Below, one piece after another: positions 9,283 through 19,175 of a stretch of DNA of 64,000 bases. Origin of the DNA: G963675935 sp963803125. GTDB lineage: Bacteria; Planctomycetota; Planctomycetia; Pirellulales; Thermoguttaceae. Below the pieces are notes generated by a model, which worked only from the letters and a program-made list of their open reading frames with translations, had not been told where the DNA came from and searched no databases. The position numbers were made by a program, and so were the translations under genes. Position 1 is the first letter of the stretch. Each line of letters opens with the position of its first letter. Location: positions 248,001 through 312,000 of the forward strand of contig CAWDLR010000001.1 in assembly GCA_963803125.1 (NCBI GenBank), read 5' to 3'.

Positions 9283-10032
9283 TCAGGTCGAGGCGATCGT
9301 CCGCCCGCCGTCCACCGGCAGGCAGATACCGGTAATGTAATCGTTCTCGACCAGGAAAACCACCGCCTGGGCGATATTCTCCGGCCGGCCTAAACGTTGC
9401 AAGAGCGTGCCGGCGATCGAGCCCTGCACCTCGTGCTCGGAGAGGTTTTCGGGCACCATCACCGGGCCGGGCTCGATGCAGTTGACCCGCACAAACTGAT
9501 TGCGCTGCCCCAGTTCGACGGCCAACGCGCGGCTGAGCGTCGGCACCGCCCCTTTGCTGACGAAATAGGCGGCGTAATCCCGATATGGCCGGGCGGTGGC
9601 CCAATCGCCGAGGGTGACGATCGCGCCCCCTTCCGGTTGCTTGACCATAATCAGCCCGGCGCGCTGGCAACAGAGGAACGTGCCGAGCGTGTTGACGGCG
9701 AACTGCCGGCGGACGTCCTCGGCCGTCACCTCTTCGAGCGGCTTGGGCTGCCACACGCCGGCGGCAGCGACCAGCACGTCGAGCCGCCCGAAGGCCGCCA
9801 GCGTTTCATCGAACAGTCGAGCAACGTCGTTCTCATTGGCCACATCGGCCCGAAACGCCGCCGCCCGCACCCCCTTCCGTTCGATCTCCGCAATCGTCTC
9901 TCGGGTCTCATCGGCCGAGTGGTGATAATGGACCGCGATGTCGTATCCCCGTTGGGCGAGCGCCATCGCCACGACGTTGCCGATGCGGTGTTTTCCGCTG
10001 CCGGTGATCAGGGCTACTTTCGCGGTAGGCAT
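9283..10032 (-). CDS. SDR-family NAD(P)-dependent oxidoreductase
   Basis: A 249-residue classical short-chain dehydrogenase/reductase. VALITGSGKHRIG (residues 6-18) is the TGxxxGIG-type cofactor-binding loop, LVAAAGVW matches the NNAG motif, NTLGTFLCC follows the conserved Asn, and YAAYFVSKGAV holds the YxxxK catalytic pair. The loop TGSGKHRIG and overall form resemble pteridine-reductase or FabG-like members, so the substrate is open. The catalytic Ser position (IVTLGDWATARPYRDY) is not obviously a serine. Starts at ATG 10032. It is the first of three minus-strand genes here. Confidence 0.8.
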   Translation of the reverse strand: MPTAKVALITGSGKHRIGNVVAMALAQRGYDIAVHYHHSADETRETIAEIERKGVRAAAFRADVANENDVARLFDETLAAFGRLDVLVAAAGVWQPKPLEEVTAEDVRRQFAVNTLGTFLCCQRAGLIMVKQPEGGAIVTLGDWATARPYRDYAAYFVSKGAVPTLSRALAVELGQRNQFVRVNCIEPGPVMVPENLSEHEVQGSIAGTLLQRLGRPENIAQAVVFLVENDYITGICLPVDGGRTIAST

Positions 10033-10039
10033 GGGGAGG

Positions 10040-10240
10040 GGTTAGTGGCTAGTGGTCAGTGGATGGTGGATAGTGGTTCACCCCCTCGTTCCCACGCTCT
10101 GCGTGGGAACGCTCCCGCCGCCGCCTCGCGCTGCCCGACTGGACACAAACGTCGGAAGGCTTGGTTCCCACGCGGAGCGTGGGAACCAGAAGCCGATTTT
10201 GCATTTTGCACTTTGCATTTTGCATTTTTCATTCTTGATT
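10040..10240. repeat. Cluster of intergenic repeats: two heptamer arrays and two palindromes
   Basis: 10040-10077 is a degenerate TAGTGGN array of period 7. 10086-10111 and 10164-10192 are copies of the TTCCCACGC...GCGTGGGAA palindrome. 10198-10240 repeats TTTTGCA/CTTTGCA with period 7 and runs into the 3' end of the RfbD-like gene. Together they fill the 196-bp gap before that gene's stop codon; no gene is seen here. Confidence 0.7.
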
Positions 10241-11107
10241 CCGCAACCCCCTCCACTCGGCAAAGTACTCCGCCAGCGCTGCCTTCCAATCCGGCATCGT
10301 CGGCCCTCCGAGCCGATGATAGGCCGAGGTGTCGAGCACGCTGTAGGACGGTCGGGCCGCCGCCGCGCCGTACTCGGCCGTAGTGATCGGGCGGATTGCG
10401 ACCTTCATTCCCGCCTGACGAAAGATCTCGGCGGCGAATTCGCACCACGTTGCTTTGCCGGTGTTGGTGACGTGATAGGTTTTCCAGGGCGCCGGGTCGC
10501 CGTTGTGGCCGAGCAAGAACAGGATCGCCCGGGCCAAGTGGGGGACGAACGTCGGCGTGCAGTGCTGGTCGTCGACGATCCGCAGTTCCCGCCGCTGCCT
10601 GCCCAGACGCAGCATCGTCTTGACGAAGTTCACCGCCCGCGGGTCGGAGGGGCGAGCGTATAGTCCGCAGGTGCGAACGATCAGGTGTTTTCGCAGTTTG
10701 GCGGCCGCCCACTCGCCTTCGAGTTTCGTCCGCGCATAGACGCCTTGCGGCTCGCAAGGATCGTCCTCGCGCCAGGGCCGCGGCGACGGCCGCACCGCGC
10801 CGAAAACGTAATCGGTGCTGATCTGCACCAACGGGCAATCCAGCCGCCCGCACGCCCGAACCAGGTGTTCGACCGCTTCGACATTGACCGCCCGGCATGT
10901 CTCCGGTTCGCTCTCGGCCTTGTCGACGGCGGTGTAGGCAGCGCAGTTGATGACGGCCTGGGGCTTGATCGCCGTGAGTCGCTCGATCGTCGCCCGACCG
11001 TCGGTAAGATCGAGCCTGTCAACGTCCAGCCCGGTCGCCGCGGCGCCGAGTTGCCGGCATAGTTCTCCGCCCAGTTGCCCGTAGGCTCCGGTAACGACAA
11101 TGGTCAT
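10229..11107 (-). CDS. rfbD: dTDP-4-dehydrorhamnose reductase-like (RmlD/RfbD) protein
   Basis: A 292-residue protein. It begins MTIVVTGAYGQLGGELCRQL with the GxxGQLG nucleotide-binding loop of RmlD. It also has INCAAYTAVDKAE, ISTDYVFGA (catalytic Thr region) and YARTKLEGE (YxxxK), then VDDQHCTPTFVPHLARAI, all RmlD hallmarks. The family reduces dTDP-4-dehydro-L-rhamnose to dTDP-L-rhamnose for surface polysaccharide. No other rhamnose genes are adjacent. The start at 11107 gives the correct N-terminus; the open frame upstream to 11182 has no support. The C-terminus runs to the edge of a TTTTGCA array. Confidence 0.88.
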   Translation of the reverse strand: MTIVVTGAYGQLGGELCRQLGAAATGLDVDRLDLTDGRATIERLTAIKPQAVINCAAYTAVDKAESEPETCRAVNVEAVEHLVRACGRLDCPLVQISTDYVFGAVRPSPRPWREDDPCEPQGVYARTKLEGEWAAAKLRKHLIVRTCGLYARPSDPRAVNFVKTMLRLGRQRRELRIVDDQHCTPTFVPHLARAILFLLGHNGDPAPWKTYHVTNTGKATWCEFAAEIFRQAGMKVAIRPITTAEYGAAAARPSYSVLDTSAYHRLGGPTMPDWKAALAEYFAEWRGLRNQE

Positions 11108-11429
11108 GCAAAGAAAGAGGTCAGAGGTCAGGAGTCGGGGATTGCGCTGAGGATCAGAATATCGCGCCGGGCTGCGTTCCACAAGAACGCTCCGATCGGG
11201 CGTATTGACTGTTGCCGCTCAAAATCGGCATGTCCCTTCTCCATCGGCCGTTTAGCCGCGCCCCGAAGGGAAGCGCCGATCTGGGCCAACGTCCTCCGTT
11301 GCCCCAAAGAACCACAACGCCGAAATCCGTTACTGCGGCTCTCCGGTCCCTTTCGCTAAGGTTTGGCCGAGATTAGACTACCTTCCGTGACCAAGGCGGC
11401 AATTGGCAATGCCCGAACTGGAGGTGCGC
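11108..11429. other. Intergenic region between divergent genes
   Basis: A 322-bp gap. It contains one GTTTAGCCG-type repeat arm (about 11249-11279, GTTTAGCCGCGCCCCGAAGG). GGAGG at 11420-11424 is the ribosome-binding site of the aldolase gene. I see no gene and no convincing promoter by eye. Confidence 0.5.
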
Positions 11430-12284
11430 ATGAAGGACCTATTGGACGAACTGGTTGAGATGTCGGCCGAGTTGGGCTTGCCCGACCGGGATCTGGCGAT
11501 CCTCGGCGAAGGAAACACGTCGACCCGCGCCGACGCCGACACGTTTTGGGTAAAGGCCTCGGGCGTGCAGCTTGGCAGGGCCGGTCGCGACGGTTTCGTC
11601 CGCGTGCGGTTCGCGCCGATCCTGGCGGCGCTGGACGGCCGCCCGCTGAACGACACGGCCCTGAAGGAACTACTCAAGACGGCCACCGCCGAAGGCCAGC
11701 GGCTGCCTTCGATCGAGACATTCCTCCACGCCCTCTGCCTGCAACAGCAGGGCGTGCAGTTTGTCGGTCACACGCATCCCTCGATCGCCGTCGGCCTGTT
11801 GAGCGGGCAGCACAGCCGCGAACTCTTCTCCGGTGCGCTCTTTCCCGATCAGATCGTCGTCCTTGGCCCCGCAATGGCCTACGTGCCCTATGCCGATCCC
11901 GGCCTGCCGCTGGCGCTGGCGACGCAGCAGGCCATCGGCGAGTTCCTCGATCACCACCAGCGCACGCCGAAAGTGCTCTTGATGGAGAATCACGGCGCGA
12001 TCGCGCTGGGCAGCACGGCCCAGGAAGTGCTCAACATCACGCAGATGCTCGTCAAAACCTGCCGCATCCTCGCCCATAGCCTCGCCGCCGGCGGGCCGCG
12101 ATTCCTCTCCCCCACCCAAGTCGAACGCATCGATAAACGGCCCGATGAGCTCAGCACGACGAAAGACGTTCGTGTAAACGTACTCTTCACGCTCCGCGTG
12201 AAGCGACCGGCGGTGCCGTTCTCCTTTCCCAGCCGCTTCCCTCTTGCGGAACGAGAGAAGCAGCCCTTCCCTCTCACGGAGTGA
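11430..12284 (+). CDS. Class II aldolase/adducin-family protein
   Basis: A 284-residue protein. The ATG at 11430 has GGAGG 5 bases upstream; ATGs at 11403 and 11409 lack one. PSIETFLHALCL supplies the catalytic-type Glu, GHTHPSIAVGLL the two zinc-binding His, and ENHGAIALG the third, in family order, so a metal-dependent aldolase or epimerase fold is expected. The substrate is probably a phosphorylated or oxidised sugar but cannot be named. The last 37 residues (from about 12172) are translated from palindromic repeats (TTCACGCTCCGCGTGAAG and a CTCTCACGGAGTGAGAG-type unit), so the original C-terminus has been replaced or extended. Confidence 0.8.
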   Translation: MKDLLDELVEMSAELGLPDRDLAILGEGNTSTRADADTFWVKASGVQLGRAGRDGFVRVRFAPILAALDGRPLNDTALKELLKTATAEGQRLPSIETFLHALCLQQQGVQFVGHTHPSIAVGLLSGQHSRELFSGALFPDQIVVLGPAMAYVPYADPGLPLALATQQAIGEFLDHHQRTPKVLLMENHGAIALGSTAQEVLNITQMLVKTCRILAHSLAAGGPRFLSPTQVERIDKRPDELSTTKDVRVNVLFTLRVKRPAVPFSFPSRFPLAEREKQPFPLTE

Positions 12285-12293
12285 GAGGAGTAC
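12172..12293. repeat. Small palindromic repeats over the end of the aldolase gene
   Basis: Includes TTCACGCTCCGCGTGAAG (about 12188-12205), CCCTCTTGCGGAACGAGAG (about 12239-12257) and CCCTCTCACGGAGTGAGAGG (about 12270-12289). Each is a short near-perfect hairpin. They are translated as the aldolase tail and could also act as a transcription stop between convergent genes. Confidence 0.55.
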
Positions 12294-12310
12294 AGGGCGA
12301 CGGGCAATTC

Positions 12311-13333
12311 TCAGAACTTGCTGCCGTCGATCGGCTGGTTGTCGTGGCGGTTGCCCAGGCGGCGGTGCGTCTCTAAATCGATGCTATAAGCGATCGTGTG
12401 GACCGATCCGTCGCACATGGCGACGTGGAATCCGCCGCTATGGGCGCTGCCGAAAACGTAGACGCCGTCGGCCGGCTGGTCCTGCCGCGGCGCGTAGGCG
12501 GGATCGTTGCCCGGGCCCGTCCAGCGGATAATGTCGTCCTGGTAGCCGGTGTACATGTTCTGGTCGTCGCCGGCGTCGGTATTGGTGGTGTAGTTGTTGG
12601 AGTTCAGGTATTTTTCGGCGAAGAGATAGGTGTTGCTCGTGCCGTCGCTGATGTCGGCGGCCGTGGTTTGGCTGGTGCCATAGAAGACGCCGTTCGATCT
12701 CTGCATGGCGTCGAACCAGCCGGCACGGCCGGGGTTGACGGTTCCCGCCGCGTAATCGACCGGACCGGTCATGCTGCTGTTGTTGCTGCCGCCGCCGCTG
12801 GCGACGAATCCCCAAAACAACTCGCCGCCGTTGCCGGCGTAGTCGGCCTGCGCCTGCCGCTCGCCGGTGTTGGCATTGTTCAGCGGGGCCGCCGCCCGCC
12901 GGCTGGGACAGTTGACGAAGTTGAAGGTAGTGGCGACCAACTGGTCGGCGGCGTCAACTCTGCCCTGGCCGCTCTTGCCCGACTCAACGTCGTGCAGCCC
13001 TTGCGCCTCGATGAACGGCAAGAGGTTGTAGAACCATCCGCTGGGTTGATGCCAATCGACGCCGTAGTCCGGGTTGCCGATCAGGTCGTAGTTTTTGGGC
13101 AAGTTCGAGCCCCAGCCGCCGGCCGGATAGTAGCCCAGGTGTGCTTCATGGTTGCAAGCGGCCAGCGCCAGTTGTTTGAGGTTATTGCCGCACTGCATCC
13201 CTCGCGCCGCCTCGCGCGCCGCTTGCACGGCCGGCATCAGCAACGCAATGAGGATTCCGATGATCGCGATCACGACCAGTAGCTCGACCAGGGTGAAGCC
13301 GCAAACCCTTCGCTGCTTGCGAGAATGGCTCAT
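12311..13333 (-). CDS. DUF1559 prepilin-like protein
   Basis: A 340-residue protein of the large planctomycete DUF1559 family. Start ATG at 13333 with GGAGG 8 bases upstream. Residues 10-35 are the type IV pilin-like N-terminus: GFTLVELLVVIAIIGILIAL, with the prepilin peptidase site after Gly and Glu at +5. It continues LMPAVQAAREAARGMQC as in the family. The C-terminal FGSAHSGGFHVAMCDGSVH is the family's H-x-G-G-x-x-x-x-x-x-D-G-S-V ending. It is expected to be processed and assembled like a pseudopilin; its function is undetermined. It lies in a minus-strand run of surface-protein genes. Confidence 0.93.
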   Translation of the reverse strand: MSHSRKQRRVCGFTLVELLVVIAIIGILIALLMPAVQAAREAARGMQCGNNLKQLALAACNHEAHLGYYPAGGWGSNLPKNYDLIGNPDYGVDWHQPSGWFYNLLPFIEAQGLHDVESGKSGQGRVDAADQLVATTFNFVNCPSRRAAAPLNNANTGERQAQADYAGNGGELFWGFVASGGGSNNSSMTGPVDYAAGTVNPGRAGWFDAMQRSNGVFYGTSQTTAADISDGTSNTYLFAEKYLNSNNYTTNTDAGDDQNMYTGYQDDIIRWTGPGNDPAYAPRQDQPADGVYVFGSAHSGGFHVAMCDGSVHTIAYSIDLETHRRLGNRHDNQPIDGSKF

Positions 13334-13573
13334 TCGATGTCCTCCATTCGCTCTTGCCGCCCGGGCGGGGAAAACGTGGCGGCTATCCGGACAGACAACA
13401 TTTGCAGCCGACGTTGCGTTGGAAAGCAGGCGGGCCCGCGATGCCGCGGGAGGGCGCGCAGGGGGGAATCTCGTTTCGATCGGCCCGTTTCGGACGATCG
13501 TCGGCCGCAAATCGCCACACCTGCCGTGCGGATGGTCGCGACAAACAGCATTGTAACAGCCTGCACGCCGTAA

Positions 13574-14311
13574 TCAAGGAGGCGCCGTCCGCTGCTGTCG
13601 CCAAGCGTAGGCCAGGAGCGCGAACAGACCAAAGCCCATAAGGGCGAGCGTAGACGGCTCGGGCCCGCCGATGACGAACTGGGTGGTAATCCCATCCCCC
13701 GTAGGCGAATAGCCGAAACCGTTGACCTCACGCGGATCAGCCCGGCTGAAATTGCCGCGGATCCCTGTGGTGGTGTCGGTGACGACGAGTTGCGCGAGCA
13801 GGTTCTTGGCCCAGCCGTCCCTGTTGGTAGGGCCGCCGGCGGGATCCACGTTCGTCCCCGCAGTGATAGCATCGCCGGCGACACCGCTGTCGTTCCAGGA
13901 ACCCAGAATCATGGAGGTGTTGTGGGTGGTGCCGCCGTCACGGGCCCACACAGCGGCGCCTAATGCGTCGCTGAAATTCACCGCCGTATACGGCGGCGTG
14001 CCGCCCGCGTCCATGCCGATCCACGTAGTGTCATACTGGAAGGTGGCGGAGGTGGCGGGTTTATTGGCTACATAGAACGTCCCGCCGATGGCGTCGAACT
14101 CTCCTTGGGCGATCTGGAGGCCCGTTTCGCCCTTCGGAAGGCTCGTCACGAAGACGTCAACCACGCAGTAACCCGGAGCACTCGTGGTGTCCAGCGTGGC
14201 CACCAGACCGATGCCGCCAGCGGTGACGGTAACAGGGAGGACGATTGTCGCACCGGCGTTAGCCACCATCGTCAGCACGACGCACACGCTCAAAGCCGTG
14301 AGGCGTTTCAT
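13574..14311 (-). CDS. PEP-CTERM exported protein
   Basis: A 245-residue protein. It has a signal peptide (MKRLTALSVCVVLTMVANAGA) and a C-terminal PEP-CTERM signal: GGPEPSTLALMGFGLFALLA followed by YAWRQQR, that is the PEP motif, a transmembrane helix and a basic tail, recognised by exosortase. The middle is beta-rich with no recognised domain. It lies directly downstream of the large T5SS/PEP-CTERM repeat gene (70 bases away, same strand), so the two may be coexpressed in the envelope or matrix. Confidence 0.88.
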   Translation of the reverse strand: MKRLTALSVCVVLTMVANAGATIVLPVTVTAGGIGLVATLDTTSAPGYCVVDVFVTSLPKGETGLQIAQGEFDAIGGTFYVANKPATSATFQYDTTWIGMDAGGTPPYTAVNFSDALGAAVWARDGGTTHNTSMILGSWNDSGVAGDAITAGTNVDPAGGPTNRDGWAKNLLAQLVVTDTTTGIRGNFSRADPREVNGFGYSPTGDGITTQFVIGGPEPSTLALMGFGLFALLAYAWRQQRTAPP

Positions 14312-14381
14312 CGCTCATTCTCCTTCTCAAGACAGGACCAAGAAAAACAACAAACGAGAATCGAACCAGAAGATTACGCGT

Positions 14382-17300
14382 TTACCGGAGACTCGCGCGG
14401 GTGCCGCTGCCGGCTTGTCCAGCAGTGCTCGGCGGAACGTGACTCGGGCGCTCGGCCCTCGTGAAACCGCGCCGTCCAGCGGCGGGCAGCACTGCTGGGC
14501 AAGCCAGCAGTTGCACCCGCGCGCCACCGAGTAAGCCAATTGCACCAGCGAGCAACAGGGCGAGGGTGGCGGGTTCGGGAACGGCCACCATCGCATAGCC
14601 GCTCAGCCCGCTGGCCGTGAAACTGGCGTAGTTGCCGTCGTAGGTCAAATCCAACGCCGAGTACTGCGTCCACGCGCTGCCGTCGTAGTGCCAAACGTCC
14701 AAGTCCTCCGACGTTTGTCCCGATCCGACTTGGAAGGAGAGATAGACGGGATTGCTGGAAGTTGCGGTGAACCCGGTCGTCGAGAACGACCAGCCGCTCA
14801 GGATCGATTCGCCCGCCGGCAGTTCGCCTCGCAAAACGTCAAGGATCGTCTGGTTCATGGGCGTGGCAGTGAACGTCATGTTCGTCGTGCTTCCCGCCGC
14901 GGGAAAGCTCGCGCCGACCGTCCAGCCAGTTCCGCCAGGACCATTGTCGTTGACCAGTGCGCGCTGGACGAGTTTCAGATCGAGCGAAAGCGGCAGGCTG
15001 GCGGTGCCATTGGCGACACTAGAGGCCGTGAACGTATGGGCGGCCGAATTCCAGGTTCCGCCGATAGGTTGGGAGTAGGGGATGTCGGCCCACGTCCCCC
15101 CGGCAGAGATCGGCGAGTAGGATCTGCCATCCGCTGGGACACCTGCCGCGGCAAGCAGACGAAGAATGCCGTTGTTCCTGGTGAGAGTACCCGCGCTCAG
15201 CAAGCTGCCGCGCCCGACGTCAATGCTAAGAACGGAAGGGCTGGACGTTACTGCACGGCCTGCCGTCAGTGTCCCGCCACCAACTATGGAGAGCGGCGCC
15301 CCGGTGAAGTTGTCAACGTAGATGGCACCCGTCGTGCTCAGGCTGACGCTGCCGCCGTTCTTGACGACGAGCGATCCCCTGTCAACGTAGAGGAAGGTGG
15401 TGCCGCTCCACACAGAGCCGGCACCATCTACCATGACCTCGCTCGGCGGCTGGTTGGTGTTCGAACCGATGGTGGCCGATGGGACGGTGGCACCACCCAC
15501 GCTGCCCCCATTCGAGATCGTGAGGGTTCCGCTGCCACTGTTGCCCACGTAGAAGTAATAGCCGGCGCCGCCTACGATCAACTTCGACCCAGGCCCCCTT
15601 ACGTTGACCAAGCCCGTCGAGGAGGGGCTGTTGCCGATGGCACCCCACCCGAAGGAGCCGCTCGCGTTTGCGGTTCCGCCATTGGTGATGGTGAGGGTAC
15701 CGCTGCCACTATCTGCGACGAACAAGGCCGGACAGTTCCAGACAGAGCCATTTCCGTCAACCGCCACAAGTCCGGTCGAATTCGGACTCTCACCGACGTA
15801 GGCACGACCGCTGGTGACGGAGGCACCGTTGCTGATTGAGAGCGTTCCGCTGCCACTGTTGCCGATCACGAGCGAGGCGCTGCCACTCCCCTGACTAATC
15901 CTCCAATTCGAACCGACACCATCGACTTTGGCGCTGCCTGTCAACCCGGGGGAGTTACCGACGTAGGCTGGGCCGCCGCTTACGCCGCCACCGTTCGTGA
16001 TTGAGAGGGTGCCCCTGCCGCCGTTACCCACACAGTAATAAGGAGTGTTGAGGGAAAAATACGAACCGGGACCGTCTACGTTAACCACACCGGTTGAGCC
16101 GAGGCTGTCGCCGACGGAGGAGTGGGCGCCAGACACATAGGTGACGCTGCCCCCGCCCATGATTGACAGTGTGCCGCTGCCGCTGTTGCCGATTATAAGA
16201 GGCGAGAGCGAACCATAATTCGGATTGACCACCCACGCTGAACCGGTGCCGGTCACCAGCGCCACGCCTGTCGAGCCGCTGTTGTAGCCGACGTATCCTC
16301 CATATGAGCCGACTGTTATTCCGTCTCGAATGGTCATGGTGCCGGCGCCTGTCCATCCTGCGCCGATGGCGTCTTTCCCGGTGGTCAAATCGAGATTGAC
16401 TGTCACGTTCGTGCCCGGCTTTTGGATCGCAACCGCGTTCTGTAGGGCGTAGGTCGAACCTAACACAGTGTCCATGTCGGTGATGAGCCCATGTGTGTTG
16501 ATCGTGCCGGTGCCCGAGACTTGCGTCCCGAAGAGCGCGTGGGTTGTCAGCGTGCCGCCGTTGGCGCCAAAGTCAATTTCGCCGCTAGAGCCCGGGACGC
16601 TGCCCACGAAGGTTGTGCCACTGACGGAGATACTGGCTCCGTTGATAATCGAAAGCGTTCCGCTGCCACTGTTACCGATCAAGAGAGAACCGTTGCCGGT
16701 CCATGTCGAGCCGGGGCCATCTACGGTGACGACGCCCCTTGAACCGGGCCCTTGGCCAATCACGGCGACCGAAGAATTATAGCCGTTGTTGTTGACCCTA
16801 CCGCCGTTGGTGATCAAGAGGGTGCCGCTACCGCCGTTGCCGACAAAGAACTGGCCCGTGCCGGTGGCCCACGTTGAGCCGCTGCCGGTCACCAACGCTA
16901 TCCCTGTCGAGCCGCTGTTGTAGCCAAGGTAGCCGCCCGCCGAGCTGACCGTGATACCATCCTTGATGGTCAACGAACCGGCGCCAGTCCATCCAGCGCC
17001 CAGATCGCTGGGATTCGTGGTTAGGTCGAGATTGACCGTGATCGCCTTACCGGGCTGTTGAATCGTAATTGTCTTCTGCGAGGCGTAGGTCGAATCCAGA
17101 ACGACGTTCCAGTCGCTAACGAGACCATGAGCGTTGATCGTGCCGGTGCCAGATACCTGTGTACCGAAGAGCGCATTGGTTGTTAGCGTGCCGCCGTTGG
17201 CGCCGAAATCGATTGTGCCAGAGGACCCAGGCGCGCCGCCGAGGTAGGTCGTGCCGGCGACCGAAACGCTGCCGCCATTAGTAATCGAGAGGGTTCCATT

Positions 17301-17803
17301 GCCGGCGTCACCGACGACGAGCGAGCGAGTGTTAGTGAAACTCGACCCGGGACCATCTACGATGACCGTACCGTTTGAACCGGGGTACCATCCCATATAG
17401 GTCCAATAGGTACTGACACTGCCGCCATTGGTGATCGATAGTGTCCCGCTGCCAAAGTCGCCAACTTGGAATGCGCCACCGTACGCACCGGTGATAGTCC
17501 ATGAAGAACCGCTGTCGGTGACGTTTACAACGCCCGTTTCGTTCGTGCCGGGTCCTATCGTACACCCACCGGAGAGAAGGCTGCTGCCGCCGCCGACCGT
17601 GACGGTGCCGCCAGCGGTGCTTCCGACGTCAGCATACGTGGAACTATCCCACGTGGACGGGTTGGGAGGCGAGACGTTGCCGACCGAGGTGATGTCGGCG
17701 CGGCGCTGGTTGGCCCGGCGAAGGAGAGGGTTGCGAGGACTGCCAGCCAAAACGAGGCTGATCGCGCCGCTTTGGCGGCGCACGCTTGTAAGTACCGAAT
17801 CAT
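14382..17803 (-). CDS. T5SS/PEP-CTERM-associated repeat protein, frameshifted near its N-terminus
   Basis: About 1140 residues. The ATG at 17803 has GGAGG 6 bases upstream and starts a signal peptide (MIRYLQACAAKAARSASFWL, then AVLATLSFAGPTSA). That frame is lost at about 17695-17707, and the rest is read in another frame from ADITSVGNVSPP onward. A single missing base at GCCGCGCCGAC explains it. The passenger has more than ten repeats of the type NSGSGTLSITNGGSVS and STGxVxVDGxGSxW, the known T5SS/PEP-CTERM-associated beta repeat. The C-terminus has VPEPATLALLLAGAIGLLGG, an exosortase signal, but its basic end is replaced by repeat-encoded sequence (14399-14518). It is likely a surface or extracellular matrix protein. 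Confidence 0.82.
14399..14518. repeat. Inverted repeat over the PEP-CTERM end of the large gene
   Basis: The left arm includes GGCTTGTCCAGCAGTG and the right arm CACTGCTGGGCAAGCCAGCA; the same family as 832-905. It begins right after the hydrophobic helix of the PEP-CTERM signal and is translated as an extra 30-40 residues. Confidence 0.6.
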
Positions 17804-18710
17804 TGCTACCTCCGTCGTGAAAAAAGGGAAATGACAAAAACCGACGCAGGAAACCAAGGACGTGCGGTGGCCCTGTGCTGGGCTGCCGCTACGCCGCGAC
17901 GGGATCGCGATTCGGGGGGCGAGATTGGCCGGAGAATCTACTGCGAGATAGAGAATGCAGTCAACTGGACCGACGAATGGCGGCGATGGGCGTCGTGAGG
18001 GGGACGGTCTCCAGCAACGGCCACCCCTGGACGAATGGACGGTCGGTCGAGGGCAATTGACGGCGCTTCGGCGTTTCTCGCTCCGCGGCCGTACGGGACC
18101 GCCGCGTCTGCGAGCCACCTCCTGTTAGAAGAAAAGCCGCTTGCCTTATTGAGGCGGTCACGGCCGTCGGACGATGGCAGGAGACCTTCGCAAGCCGTTG
18201 GCCCTCGGCTCCATCGCGGAAGGTACCTCTGCGACGCCATCCTCCGATACCGCATCCACCTTTCGGTCAAGATAGCACCCCCAGCGGCTTTTTCAACTGG
18301 TTTGTCGTGGAATTTGGCAAATTGGCTCTGGAGAGGGGGGAACTGAATGATGATTGATGAATGATGATTGCTGAGTGCCCAGTAGCGAGGGGAGGGGCGG
18401 CCGAGGGCGCTGCGCGGAGATTGAATCTCTGCGACGTCTACGAGCGGACCCGCAATACCCCGAGCACTTCCCGCAAGCACGGAATGGGGATGGAGATTCC
18501 GCCCGCACCGCCGGCCTCCCTCAGGTGGCTGGCACTCGAATGGTGGACGGCGGCCGCGGCGCACAAACTGGGCAAGTGCGGCGCAGAAACAGGCGCAGCC
18601 ATTGTCCGCCGATTCTCGCCAATCGTCCCAAGAAACGCACAAAGCCTTGGAAGCCCAAGGCTTGCGGCGCGTGCCGACAGCGGCCGACAAGACGCGGCGA
18701 AGCCGCCAAG
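17804..18710. other. Long intergenic region upstream of the T5SS repeat gene
   Basis: About 900 bp with several overlapping open frames on both strands but no convincing product, start or domain. The only structure seen is a short degenerate GATGATT/GATGAAT heptamer array at 18345-18370. It may hold the promoter of the large minus-strand gene. Confidence 0.45.
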
Positions 18711-18784
18711 TGCCCCCTGTAGGACTTGAACCTACAACCCTCTGATTAAGAGTCAGATGCTCTGACCAATTGAGCTAAGGAGGC
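18711..18784 (-). tRNA. tRNA-Lys(CUU)
   Basis: On the minus strand the acceptor GCCTCCT pairs with AGGGGGC (one G-T pair) and is followed by discriminator A. The D arm reads AGCTCAATTGGTCAGAGC. The anticodon arm is TCTGA-CTCTTAA-TCAGA with anticodon CTT (plus-strand positions 18748-18750), and the T arm is GTAGGTTCAAGTCCTAC. CCA is not encoded. All arms close, so it should be functional. Confidence 0.95.
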
Positions 18785-18949
18785 TCGTCAGTGCGCTTCT
18801 GCCGGTCAGAAACTTAAGTCTACTTGCTCTGGCACGGCAGTCAAGCCCTGTCGTGAATCGCCGGCCGATGGGCGTGGGGGCCAGCGGCGATGAGGGGGAG
18901 AGCACTGGGCCGACGGCCGAAGGGATCGGCAGGACTGCTCTGCCCGGAA

Positions 18950-19070
18950 ACCCTCGTTCCCACGCTCTGCCTGGGAACGTTGAACTCGGGATCATCCAAG
19001 GCGGGCGTTCCCACGTGGAGCGTGGGCACGCGAGAAACGGGCGTTCGCACGCAGAGCCTGGGAACGAGGA
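18950..19070. repeat. Three tandem copies of the TTCCCACGC...GCGTGGGAA palindrome
   Basis: Copies at about 18955-18979, 19008-19029 and 19043-19067, each a short hairpin flanked by variable bases; the third is degenerate. They fill the middle of the 391-bp gap between tRNA-Lys and purC; nothing else is seen in that gap. Confidence 0.7.
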
Positions 19071-19175
19071 CTCTTGCAGTTATGCCGGCCGAGAAATTGG
19101 CCCGCTGGTCAAACCGTTCGCAGGTCGGTATATTTGGCGAATTATTCTCCCAACGCTGCTTTACCCCCAGACGCT

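Noticed and set aside
14688..15839. 383-codon open frame on the plus strand
   Set aside because: Antisense to the regular repeats of the T5SS protein; its content mirrors those repeats.
17938..18690. 250-codon open frame in the gap before tRNA-Lys
   Set aside because: No start signal or domain, and it crosses a heptamer array; composition looks non-coding.
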